From contig CANNZV010001106.1 of NCBI GenBank assembly GCA_947561585.1, positions 1-64,000 of the forward strand: a DNA stretch of 64,000 bases, written 5' to 3'. Positions 12,561-24,257 of this stretch are shown piece after piece (the stretch's first letter is position 1; every line of letters begins with the position of its first letter). The notes under the pieces were generated by a model. That model ran no database searches and was not told where the DNA came from. It worked only from the letters and a program-made list of their open reading frames with translations. A program made the translations under genes and the position numbers. This DNA is from Caprella mutica (Eukaryota; Arthropoda; Malacostraca; Amphipoda; Caprellidae).

Positions 12561-14934
12561 TGGGCTCCGTATAGCATCAGTTTTATGTTCGAAAAGCAAT
12601 AGCGACTGAGTATAATTCTTGAAATAGCAGCACTGCATCTTCATAATTGTTTGCTAAGTCAATTAGTTGTCCAAATAAAGGATATTGATTGCACTAAAGC
12701 TCCTAATCCGTAAGGTGTATGTTGCTCTCTTTTCAATAAATTGCTGTGAATTTATGGGCAAAAATACATGTCGTAATTGTGCATAGATTATCTATAACAT
12801 TGAGCAAAGTAATTGGATTGCATCTAATGAATAGCATCTATTTATGTGTTTTAAAAATATAAAGATAAAAGTTTATCATTAGAGTATTCTAAAAAAACAT
12901 TCATCTATGCATGAACTGAATAATGAATATCATTTTTGTCAAATTTATTTAAATAAATCATATTTTTAAATTTACCTAATGTAATTTCCCCCCTTCCTCA
13001 TAATTTCCATGAATCCCATAGTTACATTATAACATTATTCTTCACTCGGTTGAGGCAGTATATCCCTATAATCTGGCGATATTGGCACTCTGCTTTATTT
13101 TCATTGGCCGGCAGATGAAGAGCCCATTTTCGCTTCATTTTGCTGCAAAAAGCAATGCTGTTTATGGCAACAAAAATGTCAAAGTGATCATCATCCGCAC
13201 TAAAAATATAGAAATAAAGTGCTTGCTTTATGGAAACAGATGCTAATGGCGATATATGGTACATGAAACAGCGATTTAAAAGTTTGCAAAGCTAAAAACT
13301 ATGCAGGATCTATTGCTTTAAAATGCAGTGGTGACAAGCTCTTACACGGACGATCAACTCTTGTAGTTGAGATGACTTATTGTAATTATTATACATTTTA
13401 CAATAGTGTGTAGTTATATTGATTGAAACATAAAAAAATAGATATACTGTACGAGAGGAAATAGAAAATCTAAATAAAGATAAATAGATCGATACATCGG
13501 GAAGGTAAGATTTTAAGAAAATTCATAACAAAGTTTCCTTACAAGTAATTTTTTTTCAATTCATTTATCCAACTATCATTATAAAAATTCATAGAATATA
13601 TTTTTTCCTTATATTTAAAAAAAAATAAAATCATTTTAAAATCATAGATCTTAAGAATACAATAGACGAAACGAAATGGTATCGAATACTATATACCGCT
13701 GCTTTAGAATAATCCAATACTGTATAATTCTCTCCATCTATAAAACTTTCGGCATCTATGATTTTAAAAGCATATTGTCACAACTCTAGTGATAACCTTA
13801 ATTGATATGAATATTATAATTGTAACAAGAAATATGTTGTATTTATTTATATTAATCACCTATCAATTTAAACATCTAATTTATTACAGTATCTCCCATT
13901 AAACACTTTAGAAAATTGATAGAAAACGAAGCTGTTTCTATTGACTGAAACGACTGGAAAATAGTCTCCATTTTAGTTTCGAACTGAGCAATTATTTCTT
14001 CAAGTTGTAAACACAAATTTCCTTCATTTTTCACCAGAGTTGTGAACATTTTTTTTTATAGCAGGATGTTCTTAACTTAGAAAACAATAATCCTTTACAT
14101 TTGATATCACCCTAAAAATTCTTACTTCTTTAGATATAATATCCCATATTTATTGTATTAGTTTAATTCATTTCCAATTGATATTTTTATCCTTTGTCTT
14201 TGTATTCAGAGGAAGATCAGCCAATTATAACGATTTAGAACATAACTATAGAAGGCATTGTTCTGACTGATGTATCCACAGATAGAGCATTGAAACACAT
14301 CAATGACGTCCAATAGTTAATTATAAGGATAAGTGAACCCTATCTTCTTGGTAAATGAAGTACACGTGGGATACAAATGTAATATAATTACTTGAATTGG
14401 TTTAATGTTAATGGTTATTAGATGTGTATATCTTACATGTATTATACGCAGTAACTCAAACTATGATATAATATACATTTAAGATAATTAATTTATATTT
14501 TATCAAGTGATTTACTGCTTGTTTCTAGGTTTAGTTCCTTAAAACACTTATTGTTATTCCAAATAGCATGAATATATATAGTAATAACTACTATAATAAT
14601 AATTACAATTACTATATTACGTCGCATAAATGATACTTATATATATAATTAATTAATTAGGATACATATTTCCATGAATAGGTATTACTCTTTCGAAATG
14701 AAGATCTGAAACTATAATTAGAATGTGTAACTATAGATAGTTAATTATCAGAGAGAATAAGCTGTAAGAAGAAGGATGCGAGACAAAATTAAACCGAAAT
14801 ATTTAGAATAAAGCATATGTATGTTTTTCGGAATTGAGAAAACAGAATTGTTGATATATATATTAAAATTAAATAAGTCAATTTTAAATTCTAAAAGTGC
14901 AATTCCAATATGAAATAGTGAACAACAAACTGTT
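12561..14934. other. unassigned DNA with one complex island at 13022-13280
   Basis: Mostly AT-rich without recognisable content. The 13022-13280 stretch is higher in G+C, non-repetitive, includes an inverted CCAAT box (CATTGGCCGG) and a minus-strand open frame of 80 codons with no known motif. It may be a conserved non-coding element or an exon; I cannot tell. Confidence 0.4.
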
Positions 14935-15207
14935 TCATTTACCAGACATAGCTTCCTTTTCATGAAAAAGATCTTTCAGCCTAGGAACAAAAGCATAGCA
15001 AGTAGTAAGCTTCTGTTCTTGTGGAATGACTTCCCATTCCACTTGCTCCATTGCTTACTGAGACTCGAGAGAAGTGGGAGGAGTAGCTGAGACTTTAATT
15101 TTGTGAACTGACCAGACAGAAAAGTCCAACGGATTAAAGTCTGGACTCCTTGCTGGCCAGACACCTCTGTCTATGAAGGATGGAATGTTCCTTTGAATCT
15201 AGGTGTG
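14935..15207 (-). pseudogene. Tc1/mariner-family transposase C-terminal remnant
   Basis: Reading minus-strand codons in the frame of the terminal TGA (14935-14937) gives WPARSPDFNPLDF at about 15124-15162, the signature around the third acidic residue of IS630-Tc1-mariner transposases. The NPLD form points to a DDxD (mariner or maT-like) enzyme rather than the DDE Tc1 type. Downstream SVWSVHKIKV, a helix-like stretch and VPRLKDL resemble the family's normal C-terminus. There is an in-frame stop after LESQ and another upstream (TAG at 15199-15201). The first two catalytic aspartates are not found upstream. This is a decayed fragment; the family's proteins are about 340 residues. Confidence 0.75.
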
Positions 15208-15412
15208 AGAAAATTTGGAGCCTAGTGATGGTGGTTATTCTTTTAAGTCCTAATTTTGAGTAATGGAAGTGTTCGTTAGTAGATGGTAAAAGAATCAAAG
15301 ACGTATTAATGGTTCCCAATTTCTTAAATAACAAATTGCCTCTAACTGTGAACTGCTAGTTAGGGAGCGTGCCTTTAGCTATGTTATTCAGGATGAGATG
15401 AATTCTGTCATC

Positions 15413-15583
15413 TCTCATGACGGTCGAAAAGCTCATGATGGTCGAAAAGCTCATGACGGTCGAAAAGATCATGATGGTCGAAAATCTCATGACGGTCGAA
15501 AATCTCATGATTGTCGAAAAGCTCATGACGGTCGAAAAGATCATGACGGTCGAAAAGCTCATGACGGTCGAAAAGCTCATGAC
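15413..15583. repeat. 18-bp minisatellite, about 9.5 copies
   Basis: Unit GCTCATGACGGTCGAAAA. Substitutions at GACGG/GATGG and AAAGC/AAATC/AAAGA. The unit is six codons long and contains no stop in three frames, which produces overlapping open frames on both strands (for example a KAHDGR repeat on plus). I treat these frames as by-products. It starts 206 bp from the mariner remnant. Confidence 0.95.
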
Positions 15584-16668
15584 AAACTTAAACCTCATGA
15601 AGCTGATCACAACCTTATAAATGATTCTGATTTAAGTTCTCTTTTCAGCTCTCGATACATTGAAATTTTGCTATAAACCGGTTTCTGCAACCATGTTCAC
15701 GATGAAACAGATGTGTGTTTCGACGTAACTTTTCTTACGACATATGGTTGAATATCAACTTCTGTGTAAAGGATGAATTAGTATTACCCACTTTGCTGAG
15801 CTAGGTCACAATATTTTGTTCTACAGCCATGATACAAGAGTGAATTTTTACATTCGTTTAAAAAGCAGTATTTGTGTTACTTCCTGTGACATCAGTGATT
15901 GTCTTTTGGCCTTTCGTGTTAGGGTGAAGTTTTTGATTTTATATGCCTTTTATATTTTGTCATTTAAGCTCGTTCCTGATTCTTGTTTCCATGTAAGATG
16001 TGATACATTTTTGTATAGTACCCGATCTTATTGTTTAACTCATGTGAAAATTTCTTGGATGTTGAATTTATGTCTGAATTTCAATTTAATATAAAGTTTT
16101 CCCTAAAAGCTAGTCTTAAGAGGGCCAGTATGCCTAAAGAATCGTTATGGAATAATAAACTAGATTTGAGGGGAGCCCCCGCTCCATAGTCCCATTGTAA
16201 AGAAAATACTGATTCAAATAAATGAATAAAATGAAATATCTTGATACCTGAAATGGGAAGAATGCGACACTAACTTCAAAATGAGAAATGATTTACAAAA
16301 TAGAACACCAATTTTAGAAATATTTAATAGTTAAAACCTGTTGCCTGTACAATAGAAAATCATTTATAAGTTTTTATGCATATGAAATGACCGTTAGTAG
16401 ATCAGTCTGAAGACTTATTGCAATGAAAAACGTCACATATATGCTCGGTGATCAAAGAAGATATTACCGTCCCATAATCTTACATAAAGCCATCTGATTG
16501 TTGTACAATGAAAAGTGTGTCGAGGGTCATGTTTTACCTTAAGTTTATCATGAGGTTATATGTAGTGGTAATGCGGTGAGAAGTGAAGCATCTACTTTAA
16601 GTTTTTGACCCTCTGAGCTGCAAACACACTCATCAACTCAAAGTAACCGCTTGCTGTGAACCACCCTC
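15584..16668. other. unassigned DNA
   Basis: A T- and G-biased stretch at 15680-16090 holds an open plus-strand frame of 92 codons (15816-16094) that I do not recognise. Nothing else stands out up to the next array. Confidence 0.45.
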
Positions 16669-18582
16669 TGTACTATCAGAGAAAAGAGTCACTGTGATGA
16701 TGTACTATCAGAGGAAAGAGTCACTGTGATGATGTACTGTCAGAGAAAAGAGTCACTGTGATTATATACTATCAGAGAAAAGAGTCACTGTGACGATGTA
16801 CTGTCAGAGAAAAGAGTCACTGTGATGATGTACTGTCAGAGAAAAGAGTCACTGTGATGATGTACTGTCAGAGAAAAGAGTCACTGTGACGATGTACTGT
16901 CAGAGAAAAGAGTCACTGTGATGATGTACTGTCAGAGAAAAGAGTCACTGTGATGATGTACTGTCAGAGAAAAGAGTCACTGTGATGATGTACTGTCAGA
17001 GAAAAGAGTCACTGTGACGATGTACTGTCAGAGAAAAGAGTCACTGTGACGATGTACTGTCAGAGAAAAGAGTCACTGTGATGATGTACTGTCAGAGAAA
17101 AGAGTCACTGTGATGATGTACTGTCAGAGAAAAGAGTCACTGTGATGATGTACTGTCAGAGAAAAGAGTCACTGTGACGATGTACTGTCAGAGAAAAGAG
17201 TCACTGTGACGATGTACTGTCAGAGAAAAGAGTCACTGTGACGATGTACTGTCAGAGAAAAGAGTCACTGTGATGATGTACTGTCAGAAAAAAGAGTCAC
17301 TGTGATGATGTACTGTCAGAGAAAAGAGTCACTGTGACGATGTACTGTCAGAGAAAAGAGTCACTGTGATGATGTACTGTCAGAGAAAAGAGTCACTGTG
17401 ATGATGTACTGTCAGAGAAAAGAGTCACTGTGATGATGTACTGTCAGAGAAAAGAGTCACTGTGACGATGTACTGTCAGAGAAAAGAGTCACTGTGACGA
17501 TGTACTGTCAGAGAAAAGAGTCACTGTGATGATGTACTGTCAGAGAAAAGAGTCACTGTGATGATGTACTGTCAGAGAAAAGAGTCACTGTGATGATGTA
17601 CTGTCAGAGAAAAGAGTCACTGTGACGATGTACTGTCAGAGAAAAGAGTCACTGTGACGATGTACTGTCAGAGAAAAGAGTCACTGTGACGATGTACTGT
17701 CAGAGAAAAGAGTCACTGTGACGATGTACTGTCAGAGAAAAGAGTCACTGTGACGATGTACTGTCAGAGAAAAGAGTCACTGTGACGATGTACTGTCAGA
17801 GAAAAGAGTCACTGTGACGATGTACTGTCAGAGAAAAGAGTCACTGTGATGATGTACTGTCAGAGAAAAGAGTCACTGTGATGATGTACTGTCAGAGAAA
17901 AGAGTCACTGTGATGATGTACTATCAGAGAAAAGAGTCACTGTGATGATGTACTATCAGAGAAAAGAGTCACTGTGATGATGTACTATCAGAGAAAAGAG
18001 TCACTGTAATGATGTACTATCAGAGAAAAGAGTCACTGTGATGATGTACTATCAGAGAAAAGAGTTACTGTGATGATGTAATATCAGAGAAAAGAGTCAC
18101 TGTGATGATGTACTATCAGAGAAAAGAGTCACTGTGATGATGTACTATCAGAGAAAAGAGTCACTGTGATGATGTACTATCAGAGAAAAGAGTCACTGTG
18201 AAGATGTACTGTCAGAGAAAAGAGTCACTGTGATGATGTACTATCAGAGAAAAGAGTCACTGTGAAGATGTACTGTCAGAGAAAAGAGTCACTGTGATGA
18301 TGTACTATCAGAGAAAAGAGTCACTGTGATGATGTACTGTCAGAGAAAAGAGTCACTGTGATGATGTACTATCAGAGAAAAGAGTCACTGTGATGATGTA
18401 CTATCAAAGAAAAGAGTCACTGTGATGATGTACTATCATTGAAAAGAGTCACTGTGATGATGTACTATCAGAGAAAAGAGTCACTGTGATGATGTACTAT
18501 CAGAGAAAAGAGTCACTGTGATGATGTACTATCAGAGAAAAGATTCACTGTGATGATGTACTATCAGAGAAAAGAGTCAATG
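16669..18582. repeat. 32-bp minisatellite array, about 60 copies
   Basis: Unit of 32 bp with core CAGAGAAAAGAGTCACTGTG followed by ATGATGTACT. Central units (about 16730-17920) have TACTGTC; units at both ends have TACTATC. GATG and GACG alternate in runs, so blocks were copied together. Units of type CACTGTGATGATG contain CTGTGAT, the 7-base match to the miR-2/miR-13 seed. Same length as the 1-909 array but no sequence in common. Confidence 0.97.
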
Positions 18583-21127
18583 TTGTTAGTCCCTCTCTGT
18601 TCGATGCAGTTATTTTAAACTGCTAATTGGCAAGGAAATATCTTATTTCTTGCTAAAATTTATTGTTATAATAAATAATTAAAAGTCGATAATGAAGCGT
18701 GATGAAATATGGAAGCAAAATAATATCGTTTTCTCTCTAATTTCATTATACAAATTTCTTTTTTTAAGAAATATATCTCTGAGTTGGGTGGAATGTGGCT
18801 GGTTGTTCTTCTCCTTCATTTCCAGCAAAATATCACGTACTGTCAAGCTTATTTCCAAGAACTCTTCAGGAGAAGGAAACCTTCTTGGAATGGCTTCTTT
18901 AAAATTATAAATTAGTTCGGAATCAACTGGATGCCCAACTTATAGTTCTTAATGTAATGGTTTCGTCAGAGAATAAATAAATATAATATCTTACCATTTT
19001 ATATATATAATAAATTCAACGAATTATAATATATCCTTTTTTTCACATTAAATTCAACTCTTCCATAATTTCTATACCATTCATAATATCAATTTATTCA
19101 TTAAATAGTTATTATAAATAATAATATGATTTTTCGTATATAACAAATCTATCAACAATGAATTAGTTAATTCCCTATTTAGTTGATATACCTCAAATCA
19201 CGGATATTCACTATGTTAATTCTATCGCAGTGAGAGAGGATGTTCCTACTTCTTTAATTATTGTATATACTGTATTATTCGATTGGATTTGCTATCTTTA
19301 CTTGCATATATTGGCAAAAGTGGCATGTAAATTAGGAAGTTGTTATTGAGTTATGATATTAATAAATGAAGCGATCTTAAGTTTGAATTTCACTGAATTG
19401 TTTGAATAGTTAACGTCAAAAAAGATCACTTGTGTAATAATTCATACTTCATAATTGGTTAGATTTAATTAAATAATTTAACTAACAATAAGTTAATAAT
19501 AAGATAAGTTAATAATTGATGTTCAAATTGCAATAATTAATATGTTTTACCATTCAGCAAAACGTTAAATGAAAAGTTAAAGAGTATATCTTTAATTTTT
19601 ACTTTCCTCCAATTAGATAATAATTGAAGCAAAATTTCCCTATTTTCAAATCTATATATTTATACATAAATCTTCCTATTTTTTAGAGAACTAAGTCAGA
19701 TTATAAATTTAAAAATATTTGTAAGAAATATATTGAATTAGTATATTTTTTTCTCAGCTTGGTAAATATTATTTCTTAGCTTAGTTAATATAGTAGAGAT
19801 TTCAATTTGAATGAATTATTTACATATTTTAGGTAGGCCTCGCCAGTTTAAACTTCAAAGGAAGAATAGCTATACCTCCATTTAGTGTTTATTTTACTAC
19901 TGTGTATTTTTTATATTAAATAAAGATTATAATTATCAAAATATAAAAATTACAAATAGAATGAAAATATAATAATTATTTATAATAATTAAAATAAAAC
20001 AGATACATTTCAAGAACAATTGTATATTATCATGTAAATGTAAATTTAACACGATCTAAACCTCTTCCTCTAACAGAGAAATGTGTATTCATCGTCAGGA
20101 ACAAAAGGTGAAACATCGTAATACCCTTTGTTCCTCACGATAAATAAACATATTTTATTAATCATCATTCATTATATTGTATAGTTTCAATCAATAACAA
20201 TATCATATATTAATATATTTTTGTAATGTTCTAATTTGGCGACTTAATTTGTCATTAAACAATATTTTCATTTCTTCTTTGATAGACTGATTAGTGGGTG
20301 TCTTAGGTGAGAATAGATTCCTAATCCCCGGATATTTTCCTTCCTATTCTAACCCTATTTATTGATTATCTCTGTAATTAATGTAATGACGTGTTTTTGT
20401 AATTATGTTCCTATCCATAAGACTAGAGTCTGAGGTGGTAATGGATTCCTAATCCCCGGATTGTACTTTGCAGAGTAGCAGTGAGGATCGACACTAACTA
20501 ATTACCTTCAGCTCAAATTACAAACAAAATAATTGTTATTGCAGTCTACAAATCTTGACCATCAGTCTTGTTATGAACTCCGCCATCAAACTGCCAAACT
20601 GCCTGAATTATTGTCATATGCTGTGGAGTAATAACAGGACAAAAACATTGAACATGTTATTTAATGATAGAATTCGAGTCTGACAGTTGTTATTAGTGCC
20701 TTTATTTACAATATACAGTAATTCTATAAAAGAACAACATAACTAATTATATTTAATTCAACTGGAAGCAATACTATAGTTTATTTGCGTATCTAATATA
20801 GTTATGAAATAGTCTAAAATAGTCATTGCTTTTAATAATACGTTAATTATAGTTGATCAATATTTTTAGAAAAGTTAATGAAATATTATTAGCAAAATCC
20901 GTGGAGTTGAGATAAGATGATAATTCTTCATTAGATAGTTTTCTTACTCTTTATACATGTTTGAATTATTATCAGCTGATAAGTTTAGAGAAAATGTTTA
21001 GGTGTAGAATCTTCTAATGAATGATAGTCTATAGGTTTAGTTCCGAGTTATTGGCTGGTTCTATATTTATGATCATATAAGATAAGATTAAAACAAATAT
21101 TATTTAACTTTAATTTTTAGTAAATTG
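18583..21127. other. unassigned AT-rich DNA with a hairpin and a direct repeat
   Basis: At 20093-20151 ATCGTCAGGAACAAAAGG pairs with CCCTTTGTTCCTCACGAT (about 16 of 18 positions), giving a stem-loop with a loop of about 23 nt. At 20300-20333 and 20430-20461 a 34-bp motif ending GATTCCTAATCCCCGGAT is repeated in direct orientation. An open frame at 18692-18910 has no known motif. Confidence 0.5.
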
Positions 21128-21184
21128 AATAGTAATAATGTTTTTCATACATGATCGAAAATGTGTAACCATCTGATAACTCAG
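21128..21184. mobile_element. MITE family A, half copy A7
   Basis: Contains TACATGATCGAAAATGTG followed by CATCTGATAACTCAG, the outer part of one family A arm (second subfamily type). It abuts the start of the 18-bp array by about 30 bp. Confidence 0.55.
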
Positions 21185-21215
21185 AAAATACACAAAATGT
21201 TCACATGTACTTGCT

Positions 21216-22763
21216 GATAATCTACTTCAAAGTAATAATCTACCTCACAATAATAATCTACTTCAAAGTAATAATCTACCTCACAGTAATAATCTACCAA
21301 ACAGTAATAATCTACTTCACAGTAATAATCTATCTCACAGTAATAATCTACCTCACAGTAATAATCTACCTCACAGTAATAATCTACCTCACAGTAATAA
21401 TCTACCTCACAGTTATAATCTACCTCACAGTAATAATCTACCTCACAGTAATAATCTATCTCACAGTTATAATCTACCTCACAGTAATAATCTACCTCAC
21501 AGTAATAATCTACCTCACAGTAATAATCTACTTCACAGTAATAATCTACCTCACAGTAATAATCTACCTCACAGTAATAATCTACCTCACAGTAATAATC
21601 TACTTCACAGTAATAATCTATCTCACAGTAATAATCTACTTCAAAGTAATAATCTACCTCACAGTAATAATCTACTTCAAAGTAATAATCTACCTCACTG
21701 TAATAATCTACCTCACAGTAATAATTTACCTCACAGTAATAATCTACCTCACAGTAATAATCTACCTCACAGTAATAATCTACCTCACAGTAATAATCTA
21801 CCTCACAGTAATAATCTACCGCACAGTAATAATCTACTTCACAGTAATAATCTACCTCACAGTAATAATCTACTTCACAGTAATAATCTACCTCACAGTA
21901 ATAATCTACCTCACAGTAATAATCTACTTCACAGTAATAATCTATCTCACAGTAATAATCTACTTCAAAGTAATAATCTACCTCACAGTAATAATCTACT
22001 TCAAAGTAATAATCTACCTCACAGTAATAATCTACTTCAAAGTAATAATCTACCTCACTGTAATAATCTACCTCACAGTAATAATTTACCTCACAGTAAT
22101 AATCTACCTCACAGTAATAATCTACCTCACAGTAATAATCTACCTCACAGTAATAATCTACCTCACAGTAATAATCTACCTCACAGTAATAATCTACCGC
22201 ACAGTAATAATCTACCTCACAGTAATAATCTACCTCACAGTAATAATCTACTTCACAGTAATAATCTACCTCACAGTAATAATCTACCTCACAGTAATAA
22301 TCTACTTCACAGTAATAATCTATCTCACAGTAATAATCTACTTCAAAGTAATAATCTACCTCACAGTAATAATCTACTTCAAAGTAATAATCTACCTCAC
22401 TGTAATAATCTACCTCACTGTAATAATCTACCTCACAGTAATAATCTACCTCACAGTAATAATCTACCTCACAGTAATAATCTACCTCACAGTAATAATC
22501 TACCTCACAGTAATAATCTACCTCACAGTAATAATCTACCTCACAGTAATAATCTACCTCACAGTAATAATCTACCTCACAGTAATAATCTACTTCAAAG
22601 TAATAATCTACCTCACTGTAATAATCTACCTCACAGTTATAATTTACCTCACAGTAATAATCTACCTCACAGTAATAATCTACCTCACAGTAATAATCTA
22701 CCTCACAGTAATAATCTACCTCACAGTAATAATCTACATCACAGTAATAAACTATTTCACAAA
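21216..22763. repeat. 18-bp minisatellite array, about 86 copies
   Basis: Unit TAATAATCTACCTCACAG. Variants are CTACTTCA, CTATCTCA, TTTACCTCA, CTACCGCA and TTCAAAG. The rare TTTACC variant recurs 360 bp apart (21725 and 22085) with the same neighbours, showing internal segmental duplication of about 20 units. Because 18 is a multiple of three and the unit lacks stops in several frames, frames of 534 codons (minus) and 520 codons (plus) stay open. They encode only hexapeptide repeats (EVDYYC or TVIIYL), so I do not call a gene. By hand count about 55 units carry CTACCTCA, the 8-base let-7 seed match. Confidence 0.97.
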
Positions 22764-22810
22764 GTAAGATTTTAACAATCCACATTCTGAAGCTTCACCG
22801 AGTCTACATA

Positions 22811-23555
22811 TAAGCTACAAAGCAAGCTACAAAGCAAGCTACAAAGTAAGCTACAAAGCAAGCTACAAAGCAAGCTACAAAGCAAGCTACAAAACAAGTT
22901 ACAAAGTAAGCTACAAAGCAAGCTACAAAGCAAGTTACAAAGTAAGCTATAAAGCAAGTTACAAAGTAAGCTACAAAGCAAGCTACAAAGCAAGCTACAA
23001 AGCAAGCTACAAAGCAAGCTACAAAGCAAGCTACAAAGCAAGCTACAAAGCAAGCTACAAAGTAAGCTACAAAGTAAGCTACAAAGTGAGCTACAAAGCA
23101 AGCTACAAAGTAAGCTACAAAGCAAGCTACAAAGTAAGCTACAAAGCAAGCTAAAAAGCAAGCTACAAAGCAAGCTACAAAGTAAGCTACAAAGTAAGCT
23201 ACAAAGTAAGCTACAAAGCAAGCTACAAAGTAAGCTACAAAGAAACCTATAAAGTAAGCTACAAAGCAAGCTACAAAGTAAGCTACAAAGCAAGCTACAA
23301 AGAAACCTATAAAGTAAGCTACAAAGCAAGCTACAAAGCAAGCTACAAAGCAAGCTACAAAGTAAGTTACAAAGTAAGCTACGAAGTAAGCTACAAAGCA
23401 AGCTACAAAGTAAGCTTCAAAGCAAGTTACAAAGTAAAGCAAGCTACAAAGTATGCTACAAAATAAGCTACAAAGCAAGCTACAAAGTAAGCTACAAAGC
23501 AAGTTACAAAGTAAGCTACAAAGCAAGTTACAAAGTAAGCTACAAAGTAATCTAC
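22811..23555. repeat. 12-bp minisatellite array, about 62 copies
   Basis: Unit GCTACAAAGCAA or GCTACAAAGTAA. A rarer variant AGAAACCTATAAAGTAAG occurs twice about 60 bp apart, again pointing to block duplication. It begins only about 48 bp after the 18-bp array. Minus-strand frames of 209 and 240 codons are repeats of four residues and are not genes. Confidence 0.97.
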
Positions 23556-23836
23556 AGGAAATAATTCAGAAGGAACTGCTTTGGCTAGCGTCTGAATAAT
23601 AGCTTCTGAATAAATTATATTTAAAGAGACTATACTCTATTCTATTTTATATGGCGATGGCTTCCTTTATTGAATATTAAATATCGTACACTAGAGTAAT
23701 AGGTAGGAAATATGTATCTAAACGGTCAGTTATTCTTAAAGCGAATGAAACTATATCATAAAGAAAATATTTAGCCACATTGACAATATACATATTTTAA
23801 TATTTAATATAGATAATTCTATTAATTTGTATATGT

Positions 23837-23950
23837 GATACTTTCAGGTATTCTGGATATGAGTAAAATTTATAAGTAATGAATAATTATTATATTCTTT
23901 GAATTGCATGGTTGAAAATGTGTAGCCTTCTGATAATTTGGAACTAACTT
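23837..23950. mobile_element. MITE family A, centre plus one arm (A8)
   Basis: GATACTTTCAGGTATTCTGG matches the palindrome centre, followed by an AT-rich arm and GGTTGAAAATGTGTAGCC then TCTGATAATTTGGAACTAAC, the outer end. The other arm is missing. Confidence 0.55.
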
Positions 23951-24257
23951 TATTTTTTATTTTGAATAATTAAGTAGAAGTTTCAATGTATCTAGCAGTT
24001 CATACCAAATTTATGTAATCAAAAAATATTTTTAAATAATAAAAAATGGTTTGTTAATTAGACCAATTAAAATGTATAACTAAATTCAATTTTCTTTTCT
24101 GAATTGGAAATAAAAATTTAAAAATAATCTAGATCAATCGCAGTTTATATTCAAAATTTATAATAAATAATGTGGTTGATAACACTTAGTATTATAAAAT
24201 ATTAATAAACTATAATCAAGGGAAGAAACTTGGATAATCAGGACCGAATACTGACCA
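23951..24257. other. unassigned AT-rich DNA
   Basis: Nothing recognised between MITE A8 and element C. Confidence 0.5.

Noticed and set aside
15356..15676. KAHDGR-type repeat protein
   Set aside because: Three overlapping frames on two strands over one 18-bp minisatellite; no unique coding flank recognised.
16669..18582. CRISPR array
   Set aside because: The 32-bp repeats are contiguous with no unique spacers, and the DNA is eukaryotic in character. The same applies to the 31-bp and 1-909 arrays.
21181..22785. Open frames of 534 codons (minus) and 520 codons (plus)
   Set aside because: Both lie wholly on the 18-bp array and exist because the unit is six codons long without stops. The peptides are pure hexamer repeats on opposite strands, and no start context, splice signals or unique sequence supports a gene.
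22772..23526. Minus frames of 209 and 240 codons
   Set aside because: Artefacts of the 12-bp array; two overlapping frames are open over the same repeat.
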